IMG/VR virus record: IMGVR_UViG_3300023210_000092
Location: 1-38,791 of that record
Reading direction: 5' to 3' (one strand)
Origin: a virus
Length of the DNA: 38,791 nucleotides
Shown here: in pieces, positions 15,716 to 22,280 of the stretch
Numbering within the stretch: the stretch's first letter is position 1
Layout: each line of letters begins with the position of its first letter
Position numbers and translations under genes: made by a program
Notes under the pieces: model-generated
What the model saw: the letters and a program-made list of their open reading frames with translations, nothing else
The model's database searches: none
What the model was told of the DNA's origin: nothing

Positions 15716-16534
15716 TTATTTTTGATTTTTTAAGATTTCTTCTTTGATGACGTTTAGATCTAAATTTTGAGGATTAATGACAGCGTCAATATTTAGAATC
15801 CATTCTAAAACTTGAGAATCAGTGATTGAGTCTTTTGGGTTCAGTGAAACCATAGTGCTCCATGCATCTAGAACATTAAAACCGGCATCTTCAAGGCTGT
15901 TATCTCCGTTAGCGTTTGCCCAGCGATATTTGAAAATCTTATCTCCGATATTCTGTGTTACAGTGAAATAGCTTATCCCGCACCGATGATCGCAATCTTC
16001 GTCTGTGCTGTAATTGCACAAGAATTCAGATGTATTTTTCCATACGTCAAAAGCAATAATTGGATTTTCTGTGTAGTCTTTTTGCTTGTTTAGTTCTTTA
16101 GTGAAGATTTCTACGTTTTTTCTATCCTTCAGCTTTAGAAAAATGTGAAACAATCCCCTTTCATTTTTTATTGCTTTTTGGATCTCATTTTTTAAGACAT
16201 CTATAGGCAAATACTTGATAGCCGGCCATGGTTTTACTCCTATCCTTTTTGCCTGTTTTATGAATTTTTGTTTTTTTTCAATATCTTTTTCTCGCTGTTT
16301 TTGAATATCAACAGCCCCTTCTGATATAAAAAATTTTCCACAATCTTCACATATATATGTGTTGCTTTTTCCTTCCACACTCGCAAACACTATGAATTCA
16401 TACGCAGAATCTTCGTATTTTTTACCGCAATTTTGGCATTTATCGTAAGCTGTTCTTTTATTGATTCTTAACCAATTGTCTTTTTTCGTAAAAGACAAGT
16501 CAATTTTTTTAATTTTTCCTAATTTATTTTTCAT
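15716..16534 (-). CDS. Hypothetical protein with N-terminal zinc ribbon, 272 aa
   Basis: Unrecognised. Residues about 33-66 form a treble-clef or ribbon: CQNC, about 26 residues, then CEDC. A basic helical stretch (KQREKDIEKKQKFIKQAKR) and a mixed C-terminal domain with a second Cys/His cluster (CNYSTDEDCDHRC) follow. A nucleic-acid-binding role is plausible. Its start codon and leader lie in a 44-nt sequence repeated at 17418-17461. Confidence 0.6.
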   Translation of the reverse strand: MKNKLGKIKKIDLSFTKKDNWLRINKRTAYDKCQNCGKKYEDSAYEFIVFASVEGKSNTYICEDCGKFFISEGAVDIQKQREKDIEKKQKFIKQAKRIGVKPWPAIKYLPIDVLKNEIQKAIKNERGLFHIFLKLKDRKNVEIFTKELNKQKDYTENPIIAFDVWKNTSEFLCNYSTDEDCDHRCGISYFTVTQNIGDKIFKYRWANANGDNSLEDAGFNVLDAWSTMVSLNPKDSITDSQVLEWILNIDAVINPQNLDLNVIKEEILKNQK

Positions 16535-16561
16535 TTGTTTCTATTTAAAAACATTTTTATT
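16518..16561 (-). repeat. Leader/start-codon repeat, copy A
   Basis: Matches 17418-17461 (offset exactly 900 nt), identical over the last 36 nt. On the minus strand it contains the A-rich leader, the ATG at 16534 and the first codons (Met-Lys-Asn-Lys-Leu) of the zinc-ribbon gene. Confidence 0.85.
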
Positions 16562-16575
16562 ATTTTTTATTTGTC

Positions 16576-16866
16576 TTAAAAACGCTGATAATCTAAAATG
16601 TCGTAAATTGAGTCTAAGTTTTCAATTTTAGAAATATCAATTAATTTCCGTTCCGAAATTGAATAAGCATGTTTCAAATCACCTGTTTTGTTTTCTGTGT
16701 AATAAATAACTTTGTCAGCTAATTTATACACAGAGAGCAAAACAGGATTATACTGTGTCATAAATCCAAATCCGTCTAAAATTGTTAGACTTATGTCAGC
16801 AGCATCATCCAATAAATCTAATTCGATTCTATATGTAATATGAGTATTTATTTTTTCTTTAGGCAT
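16576..16866 (-). CDS. Hypothetical protein, 96 aa
   Basis: Unrecognised acidic protein, no Cys, mixed alpha/beta (THITYRIELDLLDDAADISL). It follows the GNAT-like gene by 5 nt, so probably the second gene of the unit driven from 17329-17359. Confidence 0.6.
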   Translation of the reverse strand: MPKEKINTHITYRIELDLLDDAADISLTILDGFGFMTQYNPVLLSVYKLADKVIYYTENKTGDLKHAYSISERKLIDISKIENLDSIYDILDYQRF

Positions 16867-16871
16867 TTTTT

Positions 16872-17288
16872 TTACAAAAAGTCAATATTGGAAAAATCAG
16901 AAACTTCTCTGATCGAATAGTCATTATCACAATCAATAACAATGACATTTTCTTGTTGATCTTTTTCGGAATCAATTTCCACAACTTCATCGTCCAGGTC
17001 AAAGCGATTAGCCCAAAAATATGAAGCGCTATTAGATCGTCCCATTGAAATAAGATATTCATCTTCTATCAAGTTCTCAACAACTTCATTGATCATTGCT
17101 GTGTAAACACCTTTTCTCTGAAATTTTTTTTCAACCTCAACGCTCTCGACAAGTGTATATATGAATCCGCCCATATATTCATCTTCTGCAACTTCTGCCG
17201 AAGCTAAACACAAAAAACCTACTCTTTCATTATTTATAAAAGCTGATACTGTCAGCTCTGTTTTTTCTATCTTAATTTGATTTTTCAT
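16872..17288 (-). CDS. GNAT-like N-acetyltransferase
   Basis: 138 aa. The region about 45-75 matches the acetyl-CoA-binding motif A of GNAT enzymes: a strand SVEVEKKF followed by QRKGVYTAMINEVVENL, with Q/R-x-x-G-x-(G/A)-like phosphate loop. A SNSASYFWANRF stretch resembles the terminal motif B. The C-terminal 35 residues are acidic. Acetyl acceptor unknown. It is first in a unit behind its own promoter (17329-17359). Confidence 0.6.
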   Translation of the reverse strand: MKNQIKIEKTELTVSAFINNERVGFLCLASAEVAEDEYMGGFIYTLVESVEVEKKFQRKGVYTAMINEVVENLIEDEYLISMGRSNSASYFWANRFDLDDEVVEIDSEKDQQENVIVIDCDNDYSIREVSDFSNIDFL

Positions 17289-17328
17289 TTTGCTATTTTT
17301 AGTATGATTGTGTAATTAAATATATATG

Positions 17329-17359
17329 CAAATATACTAATTATAGTAATACAATACAA
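17329..17359 (-). promoter_or_regulatory. Bacteroidetes-type promoter for the GNAT-like gene
   Basis: Minus strand reads TTG, 20 nt, TATATTTG. Its sequence and immediate upstream DNA resemble the promoter at 18124-18154, as expected if both come from one duplicated segment. Confidence 0.7.
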
Positions 17360-17429
17360 CTATTTTAACATTTATTAATATTGCTCTTTAAAATCTTATT
17401 TATAACTGCTTTTTATTTCTAATTTGTTT
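17360..17429 (-). pseudogene. Relic copy of the SNF2 helicase 3' end
   Basis: One minus-strand frame reads KAVINKILKSN, matching the helicase C-terminus KAVMNKILKR. The nucleotide match to about 18155-18228 continues past the stop into the downstream promoter. No start and no upstream gene body remain, so this is a decayed duplication, not an expressed gene. Confidence 0.6.
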
Positions 17430-17461
17430 TTCATTTGTTTCTATTTAAAAACATTTTTATT
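17418..17461 (-). repeat. Leader/start-codon repeat, copy B
   Basis: Copy of 16518-16561 with one mismatch. It contains an ATG at 17434 that opens only a 12-codon frame (MKNKLEIKSSYK then stop), so it is a leader without its gene. It abuts the helicase-end relic, making 17289-17485 a mosaic of two duplicated pieces. Confidence 0.8.
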
Positions 17462-17485
17462 GGTTTTTGTTTGCGATTGCAAACG

Positions 17486-18100
17486 TTAATCAAGATCAAG
17501 CCAGTATAATTCTTCTTGACGCTCTGCTTCTAAGTCCATCATATCGGCAAAGTCGTCATAAAAAATATAAGAAGTGTTGCTTCTCAGGTAGTCATCTTCA
17601 CTTTCAGCAGTAACAAAAGACGAACCTCCCATACTTGTCAGCGTTCCGCCCCTTCCGTCAAAAACATATTCTCCAAAAGTTGCAATTTCTGTTTTTATTT
17701 CAAAAACAACCAACCCTTTTAATCCTCTATTTGTTTTTGCATTAGGATTTACAAATAGAGGCTTTTCGTTGTTTTTTTTAAACATGACATATTCGCCATA
17801 TTCGCCATCTCTCAGCTCACCCAAGCTTTTATAGTTCGGGTGAGCATACATTGTTTCTATTTTTGTATATGTTGTCTTAAAACCGCTTTCTTTTGCAAGT
17901 TTTAAATTGTCTTCGAGGATACGTTCTGACACATGATCAGACTTTATGCTTCTCCAGCAGTCATCATAATCTGTCTGATGGTTGGCAATTCTTTCAGCTC
18001 TATCTTCTTTTGTGGCAATTATGCGTTTTAACTTTGTTTCTAACTCTAAAATTATCTCATTAACTGTTAATCCGCAAGGTAATTTGTCTGAATTTTTCAT
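17486..18100 (-). CDS. Hypothetical protein, 204 aa
   Basis: Unrecognised. An N-terminal helical domain (VNEIILELETKLKRIIATKE, then a DDCW motif) is followed by a beta-rich C-terminal half with Gly-rich turns (FDGRGGTLTSMGGSSF) and an acidic tail (LEAERQEELYWLDLD). No membrane segment or obvious catalytic motif. It is a single gene behind the promoter at 18124-18154. The acidic character would suit a protein that mimics nucleic acid or binds a basic partner, which is speculation. Confidence 0.6.
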   Translation of the reverse strand: MKNSDKLPCGLTVNEIILELETKLKRIIATKEDRAERIANHQTDYDDCWRSIKSDHVSERILEDNLKLAKESGFKTTYTKIETMYAHPNYKSLGELRDGEYGEYVMFKKNNEKPLFVNPNAKTNRGLKGLVVFEIKTEIATFGEYVFDGRGGTLTSMGGSSFVTAESEDDYLRSNTSYIFYDDFADMMDLEAERQEELYWLDLD

Positions 18101-18123
18101 AGCTGTATTGTTAATTGTTTATA

Positions 18124-18154
18124 CAAATATAGAAACAATATTTTAACTCTACAA
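18124..18154 (-). promoter_or_regulatory. Bacteroidetes-type promoter for the 204-aa gene
   Basis: Minus strand reads TTG, 20 nt, TATATTTG, with the -7 box 24 nt from the ATG at 18100. It sits just after the helicase stop. Confidence 0.7.
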
Positions 18155-18174
18155 CTATTTAACGTTTTTTAACA

Positions 18175-19842
18175 TTATCTTTTCAGAATCTTATTCATAA
18201 CCGCCTTCATTCCCGAATTGCTTTTCTCTATATCAACCCCCTTATTTACAGCTTCCGTTACTTTTTCTTTCTCTTCCAACATCTCCCACATTTGCAAATC
18301 TATTGTATCAAAACTCAATAGGTAAACTATCGAAGTTACCATTTTTTGCCCTAAGCGGTCAATTCTGCCTATAAGTTGGTGTAAATCAGAGGGTCGCCAA
18401 GGTAGCTCTAAGACAAGTGCGTCAGAGCAAACATTTTGCAAGCCATCGACTCCTGTGCCTGCTGAAATCATATTAGCAAAAAGAAAAATATCATCAGATT
18501 CAGTCCAATCTTTAATTATTTTTTGTTTCTTTTTTGCAGTAACGCCTCCGGCTATGAGCTTTGAGTTGAATTTTTCAGCTAAAAACTCCAAAGGTTCTCT
18601 GTGTGAACCAAATACAACTAGTTTCTTACCACTTTCTTTCCAGTCCTTCAGATACTTCTCAATTGCTTTTAATTTGCCTTCAATAGCCAATTTTCGCAAA
18701 ACACCTAGGAAAACCAAATTTTCGGCCTCCATAGCCCTCTCTGCTGCATCTTCTCCATGCGTGTCATACATATAGTCTATAAACTCATTTTCGGCCCTTT
18801 TTATATCTCTCTTGTTTGTTATATCAACTTTTACGACCTGCTGTATGGAATCAGGTAGTTCTTTTAATACGTCTCTTTTTTCACGCCTTATGTAACATGT
18901 TTCTCTTAATAATTTATTGAGTTCTAATGTATTAGTTGCTCCATCGGTAACCCAACCGTTACGACCTTCATAACCTCCACAATATTTTTTTACAAAGTGT
19001 ATCCAGCTTGTTGTTATAAGGTGGTCTACTTTAGCAATTTTTAGCAAATTCCATAATTCAATAGGTTTGCTCATCGTAATTGTACCAGATAATAATTGAA
19101 CAATCGGTCTTTTTTTAACGATTTTTGAAGCTGCTTTTGATCTTTGAGATTTTGGATTCTTGAGAAAATGAGCTTCATCAAAGATTACCATTTTCCAGTC
19201 TATGTCCTTCAATTCATCAAACCTAATGGTTGCGCCTGTTCCGGCTTTCTTGCCTATGATATCGTAATTAATTACAACTACATCGACTTTCCAGTTGTTA
19301 GTTTTATTTTTGGACTCTATGACGGATATTGAACGGTTTTTTGTTACAATTTCCCCCCATTTTTCAAACCAGTTATATTTTACGCTGGCAGGAACAACAA
19401 CCAAACAGGGGAAAGAATTGGTTATTTCTGCGTAAGTGATTGATTCTAAGGTTTTTCCGCATCCAACGTCATCTCCATTAATTATATTCCCCTTTTGTAG
19501 TCCAAAACCAAGTGCCTCAACCTGATATTTCCTAGGAATTAAGGTGAAATTTTGCTCTTCGCACAAGCTGCTTAGCTCTTCAAACGTTTCATCTTCAAGG
19601 CTATAATCAAATTTTGTTTCTTTTTCTTTGATTTTTTCTTTGAATTTAAAATCAAAATCCTTTACAATAGCTTTTATTAACGGTGCCGTATAATCGTTAA
19701 TTTGAACAATCCAGTTTTTATTGTATGGAGAGAAACGGGCGGTATATCCGCAGTTTTTAATTTCCTTGATTATTTCATCGGATTTTTGAAACGTGAACAC
19801 AATAGATTTATTAATCTTGTCTATCTCATATAGTCTATTCAT
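18175..19842 (-). CDS. SNF2-family helicase/ATPase with HARP-like N-terminus
   Basis: 555 aa. Residues 1-70 resemble a HARP-type domain (SMARCAL1-like, GYTARFSPYNKNWIVQI). The two-lobed SNF2 engine follows: RKYQVEALGFGL (Q-motif region), GDDVGCGKT (123-131, motif I), VVVPASVKYNW (Ia), FDEAHFLKNPKSQ (DEAH 222-225), LLSGTITM (III), then LVVFGSHREPLEFL, ISAGTGVDGLQ (V) and HQLIGRIDRLGQK (VI). HARP-SNF2 enzymes anneal or remodel branched DNA, so a fork-repair role is likely. It overlaps the 61-aa gene upstream by 8 nt; a decayed copy of its 3' end lies at 17360-17429. Confidence 0.9.
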   Translation of the reverse strand: MNRLYEIDKINKSIVFTFQKSDEIIKEIKNCGYTARFSPYNKNWIVQINDYTAPLIKAIVKDFDFKFKEKIKEKETKFDYSLEDETFEELSSLCEEQNFTLIPRKYQVEALGFGLQKGNIINGDDVGCGKTLESITYAEITNSFPCLVVVPASVKYNWFEKWGEIVTKNRSISVIESKNKTNNWKVDVVVINYDIIGKKAGTGATIRFDELKDIDWKMVIFDEAHFLKNPKSQRSKAASKIVKKRPIVQLLSGTITMSKPIELWNLLKIAKVDHLITTSWIHFVKKYCGGYEGRNGWVTDGATNTLELNKLLRETCYIRREKRDVLKELPDSIQQVVKVDITNKRDIKRAENEFIDYMYDTHGEDAAERAMEAENLVFLGVLRKLAIEGKLKAIEKYLKDWKESGKKLVVFGSHREPLEFLAEKFNSKLIAGGVTAKKKQKIIKDWTESDDIFLFANMISAGTGVDGLQNVCSDALVLELPWRPSDLHQLIGRIDRLGQKMVTSIVYLLSFDTIDLQMWEMLEEKEKVTEAVNKGVDIEKSNSGMKAVMNKILKR

Positions 19843-20020
19843 CTATACTGTTATCAAGTGTTTTTAGTATTTCAGGCAAGTTCTCATTTACATTATCTAA
19901 TTCTTTATCAAGTAGATATGTGCTGAGAACTCCGTCTTTTCTTTGCTGATTCACAATTTTAAAAAAATTTTTAATTGGAGTAAAAAGCGTTTTTAACTTC
20001 GTTTTTTGTTCTTTTTTCAT
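19835..20020 (-). CDS. Hypothetical protein, 61 aa
   Basis: Unrecognised small helical protein: basic N-terminus (MKKEQKTKLKTLFTPIKNFF), acidic C-terminus. It is packed between the RuvC-like gene (16-nt gap) and the SNF2 gene (8-nt overlap), suggesting co-translation. Confidence 0.55.
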   Translation of the reverse strand: MKKEQKTKLKTLFTPIKNFFKIVNQQRKDGVLSTYLLDKELDNVNENLPEILKTLDNSIDE

Positions 20021-20036
20021 TGCTTCTTGATTTTAG

Positions 20037-20609
20037 TTAAACATTTAATTTTTTCCTCAAATATTCACAAATTAGGTAGGCGTCAACCTTGTTATCATCT
20101 TCTGTTTTTGCCCTCTCCGTTTTTTTAAAATCCAGTTTTGGATTAAGTGCTTTTGCAACCATTATCGAGGTCGCTTTTGTATCGTTAACCATAGTTTTGC
20201 CCGTGGAGGATGGTTTCTTGATTTTTTCAAAACCCTTATACATAACCGATTGCCATTTTTGAGGTCTTACCATCTCAATTTTTGCACCTAATATTATAGC
20301 AACCATTTTCTGTAAACCTGCTACGTGCCCAAAGTTGAAATTATTCTGAGCTGACCAACCTTCTCTTCCGTGAACATCTTCAATAGCTGCGTGAAGTTCG
20401 TAGGATTTGAATTTATAATGAATTTCGTAAATAAGGGGTTTAAAACCTTCTTCATGAAATACAGATTTCATTTGTGGTTTTCCGCTTTTTAAAAATTCTC
20501 CAGATCCAACCTTGTGATAGGGCATCGGGTAGAAAGTGTATTCACCTTCTGCGTAAACGCAAAAAAAACCGGATTTCCCCGGGTCTATTCCTATTATTGC
20601 TTTTTTCAT
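20037..20609 (-). CDS. RuvC-like Holliday-junction resolvase
   Basis: 190 aa. RNase H-fold acids are visible in order: D9 in IIGIDPGKSGFF, E77 in AAIEDVHG, and a C-terminal DDNKVDAYLI pair (D172, D176). FNFGHVAGLQ in the middle matches the RuvC-type central helix. It would cut branched intermediates made by RecA-driven recombination before packaging. It directly follows the nucleotidyltransferase gene (17-nt gap). Confidence 0.82.
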   Translation of the reverse strand: MKKAIIGIDPGKSGFFCVYAEGEYTFYPMPYHKVGSGEFLKSGKPQMKSVFHEEGFKPLIYEIHYKFKSYELHAAIEDVHGREGWSAQNNFNFGHVAGLQKMVAIILGAKIEMVRPQKWQSVMYKGFEKIKKPSSTGKTMVNDTKATSIMVAKALNPKLDFKKTERAKTEDDNKVDAYLICEYLRKKLNV

Positions 20610-20626
20610 TTGTTATTCTCTGTTTA

Positions 20627-21583
20627 TTATGCAAATAAATCTTTTAATTGTGTTGATGATTCAGATTTAATGTTGTCAGAATCTCCGTCGTATTGACTAA
20701 AGACCTTATCTATCAGACTATTAATGTACCTAGATGTAATTTTCTTCTTGTCTACGTTTCTAAGTGCATCTATCAACATTGAAAAATACGCAACATCGAC
20801 ACCAATTAACTGATCCTCCAGTACTTCTATATCAGTAAGGTCAAGCTCTGACACTTGAAACAATATTTTCAAAATCTCACCTGCACTCATTGTCCATCCT
20901 CTACGGATGAACTTTTTCATTCTGATTACAGAAGTTAGTGGGTATAGAGATCCTTGATAAACTAAGTTCTTAGTAATCAAGCTCTCAAGGGCAGCTTGAT
21001 TTAAAATCAAACCATCTTGAAATGTAAAATAATTAGTTGCATGTATATAATCAAATGTCTTGTGGATTTGTTCAACGTTTCCATTGAACCTTAGAACTAT
21101 TTGAACATCTTCTGTTAGTGAAATTGCATTTTGAGAAATGAACACAGGTAAGTATTTTTCGTCTTCTTTTCGCTCAATTCTCACACCAGCTCCACTTACA
21201 TCAATCTTGATTTGATTTGGCTTTAAGTTAGAGATTCTAACATATGCTTCAGAAGAATATCTTTCATTTTTTCCTGATTCTGGATTGTCCCAAAACCCCG
21301 ATTCAGGGATTTTTGGAAATCTTTTTTCTAAATATTCGCCCCTAAGTCTGCCATCCAAAACATCGCCAGGCTTATAGTATTCAGCTAAACGCTTCAAGAC
21401 GTCCATATTTTGAATATAAACATCATAGTCGTTTACTTGCTCCTTCAGTAGCATTGAAGCAATCGATCCGCCCGAAATTAAAATGTTTTTCTTAACATCT
21501 CCTCTTAGTGTTTTGTCTGCAATGGTCTCTAGCCATTCATTCATCTTTTTAGTGATGATTTTTGCAATTGTTTTTGTTTTCAT
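20627..21583 (-). CDS. Nucleotidyltransferase-fold protein, 318 aa
   Basis: The Pol-beta-type nucleotidyltransferase signature is clear: GGS (38-40), 11 residues, then D52-Y-D54 followed by VYI (hG[GS]x9-13DhDh). IKIDVSGAG may hold the third acidic strand. The rest is helical with EQIHKTFDYIHATNYFTF, a pattern I recall from other phage proteins annotated this way. Such proteins add nucleotides to RNA, protein or small molecules; the substrate here is unknown. It lies directly downstream of the structured non-coding region at 21584-22067, which makes that RNA a candidate partner (inference). Confidence 0.7.
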   Translation of the reverse strand: MKTKTIAKIITKKMNEWLETIADKTLRGDVKKNILISGGSIASMLLKEQVNDYDVYIQNMDVLKRLAEYYKPGDVLDGRLRGEYLEKRFPKIPESGFWDNPESGKNERYSSEAYVRISNLKPNQIKIDVSGAGVRIERKEDEKYLPVFISQNAISLTEDVQIVLRFNGNVEQIHKTFDYIHATNYFTFQDGLILNQAALESLITKNLVYQGSLYPLTSVIRMKKFIRRGWTMSAGEILKILFQVSELDLTDIEVLEDQLIGVDVAYFSMLIDALRNVDKKKITSRYINSLIDKVFSQYDGDSDNIKSESSTQLKDLFA

Positions 21584-21619
21584 ATGTAAATAAGTTTAAA
21601 AGTTAAAAATAATAATTAG

Positions 21620-21707
21620 TCAGGTATTAGGGATTCCAACCCATAAACTTAGTTCTTGCTGTTAAGTAGCAGACCAATGACCTTTTTGAGGCTCATTGTA
21701 TACCTGA
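21620..21707 (-). ncRNA. Candidate tRNA-like cloverleaf RNA
   Basis: 88 nt on the minus strand. Ends TCAGGTAT and ATACCTGA pair over 8 bp. Inside are a hairpin with CAATGA/TCATTG plus CCT/AGG (9 bp, one bulge), a hairpin TCT-GCT/AGC-a-AGA with a 7-nt loop ACTTAAC, and GGG-TTGGAAT-CCC placed exactly where a T-arm would be. The acceptor and T-arm geometry are tRNA-like. However, U33 is C, the T-loop has G for the conserved C, and the T-stem is only 3 bp, so I do not call it a functional tRNA. Confidence 0.4.
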
Positions 21708-21797
21708 TGTTTAAATAAAATATATTTAAGGCATCTCACCTCTTTTACTTTGTAGTAAGTGTGAATGTTTACTAACTTAGTTTAAATCTATCTAATT

Positions 21798-21834
21798 AAT
21801 ATTTCTCTGCCAAAATCATAGAATCCGAAATATT
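21798..21834 (-). other. 8-bp stem-loop in the non-coding region
   Basis: AATATTTC and GAAATATT pair exactly around 21 nt. It lies between the two multibranched structures and adds to the evidence that the region is selected for structure, though A/U-rich pairs this short can occur by chance. Confidence 0.35.
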
Positions 21835-21925
21835 TAAAGTTCTTCTGTGATATTTCTAGAATATCTAGATAAATCTAGTTTAATTATAATTTAAAAGATT
21901 GTCCCAAGATTTCAATGCTTAGGAA

Positions 21926-21990
21926 GTTTTGTAATTGTTTGCCTTGCTAGCAAGGTCTTATTTTAAGGGAGTTCTACCCACCTACAAAAC
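21926..21990 (-). ncRNA. Candidate structured RNA, 65 nt, two internal hairpins
   Basis: GTTTTGTA and TACAAAAC close the structure with 8 bp. Inside are GGG-TAGAACT-CCC and CCTTG-CTAG-CAAGG. The closing stem length and the GGG-N7-CCC arm echo the 21620-21707 element, suggesting two related units. No tRNA-like anticodon arm. Confidence 0.35.
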
Positions 21991-22067
21991 CCTCTATCGT
22001 AATTAAATTGAAATGTATTAAATCGCTGTGCCTAATACCAATTACTTTAAAGCAATCTTGTTTTTAT

Positions 22068-22220
22068 TCAATTCAATTGCTTAGTCAAATCAAAGCCTGT
22101 GTTGTCTTTCAAAACTTTAATTCTTTTTCTGAAAAAATTCATCTTTATTTTACTGATTGCGGCAGTGTTCTTGTTAACGTAATCAGTAAAAGATTTTATT
22201 GTCTTGTTAGGCTTTTTCAT
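22068..22220 (-). CDS. Small basic protein, 50 aa
   Basis: An ATG-started frame 28 nt from a strong promoter encodes a Lys/Asn-rich peptide (MKKPNKTIKSFTDYVNKNTA onward) with a central basic helix (FFRKRIKVLK). It is the only coding frame between the SbcC-like gene and the non-coding region. The promoter fit and composition like its neighbours support it. The high positive charge suggests nucleic-acid binding, perhaps to the RNA structures encoded just downstream (inference). Confidence 0.6.
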   Translation of the reverse strand: MKKPNKTIKSFTDYVNKNTAAISKIKMNFFRKRIKVLKDNTGFDLTKQLN

Positions 22221-22247
22221 AACTTTATTTTTTAATTAAACATATAA

Positions 22248-22279
22248 CAAAGATATGACAAAAAACAATACGATCCAAA
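22248..22279 (-). promoter_or_regulatory. Bacteroidetes-type promoter leading into the non-coding region
   Basis: Minus strand reads TTTG, 20 nt, TATCTTTG, an exact consensus match just after the SbcC-like gene stop. It drives the 50-aa gene, the structured region and probably the nucleotidyltransferase and RuvC genes. Confidence 0.8.
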
Positions 22280-22280
22280 T

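Larger units (their letters stand above)
21584..22067 (-). other. 484-nt non-coding stretch with dense inverted repeats
   Basis: No convincing coding frame on either strand. The stretch holds at least three long-range stems (21620-21707, 21798-21834, 21926-21990) and several short palindromes, including CCTTGCTAGCAAGG and CTAGATTTATCTAG. It lies inside the leftward transcription unit started at 22248-22279, so it is probably transcribed. Candidates are structured non-coding RNAs, a long regulated leader for the nucleotidyltransferase, or a replication-origin-like region. Confidence 0.75.

Noticed and set aside
21620-21707. Functional tRNA gene
   Set aside because: Cloverleaf-like geometry but no U33, altered T-loop and a 3-bp T-stem; kept only as a structured-RNA candidate.
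22008-22235. 75-codon plus-strand frame
   Set aside because: Opposes the 50-aa basic gene, which has a consensus promoter; no plus-strand promoter or motif seen.
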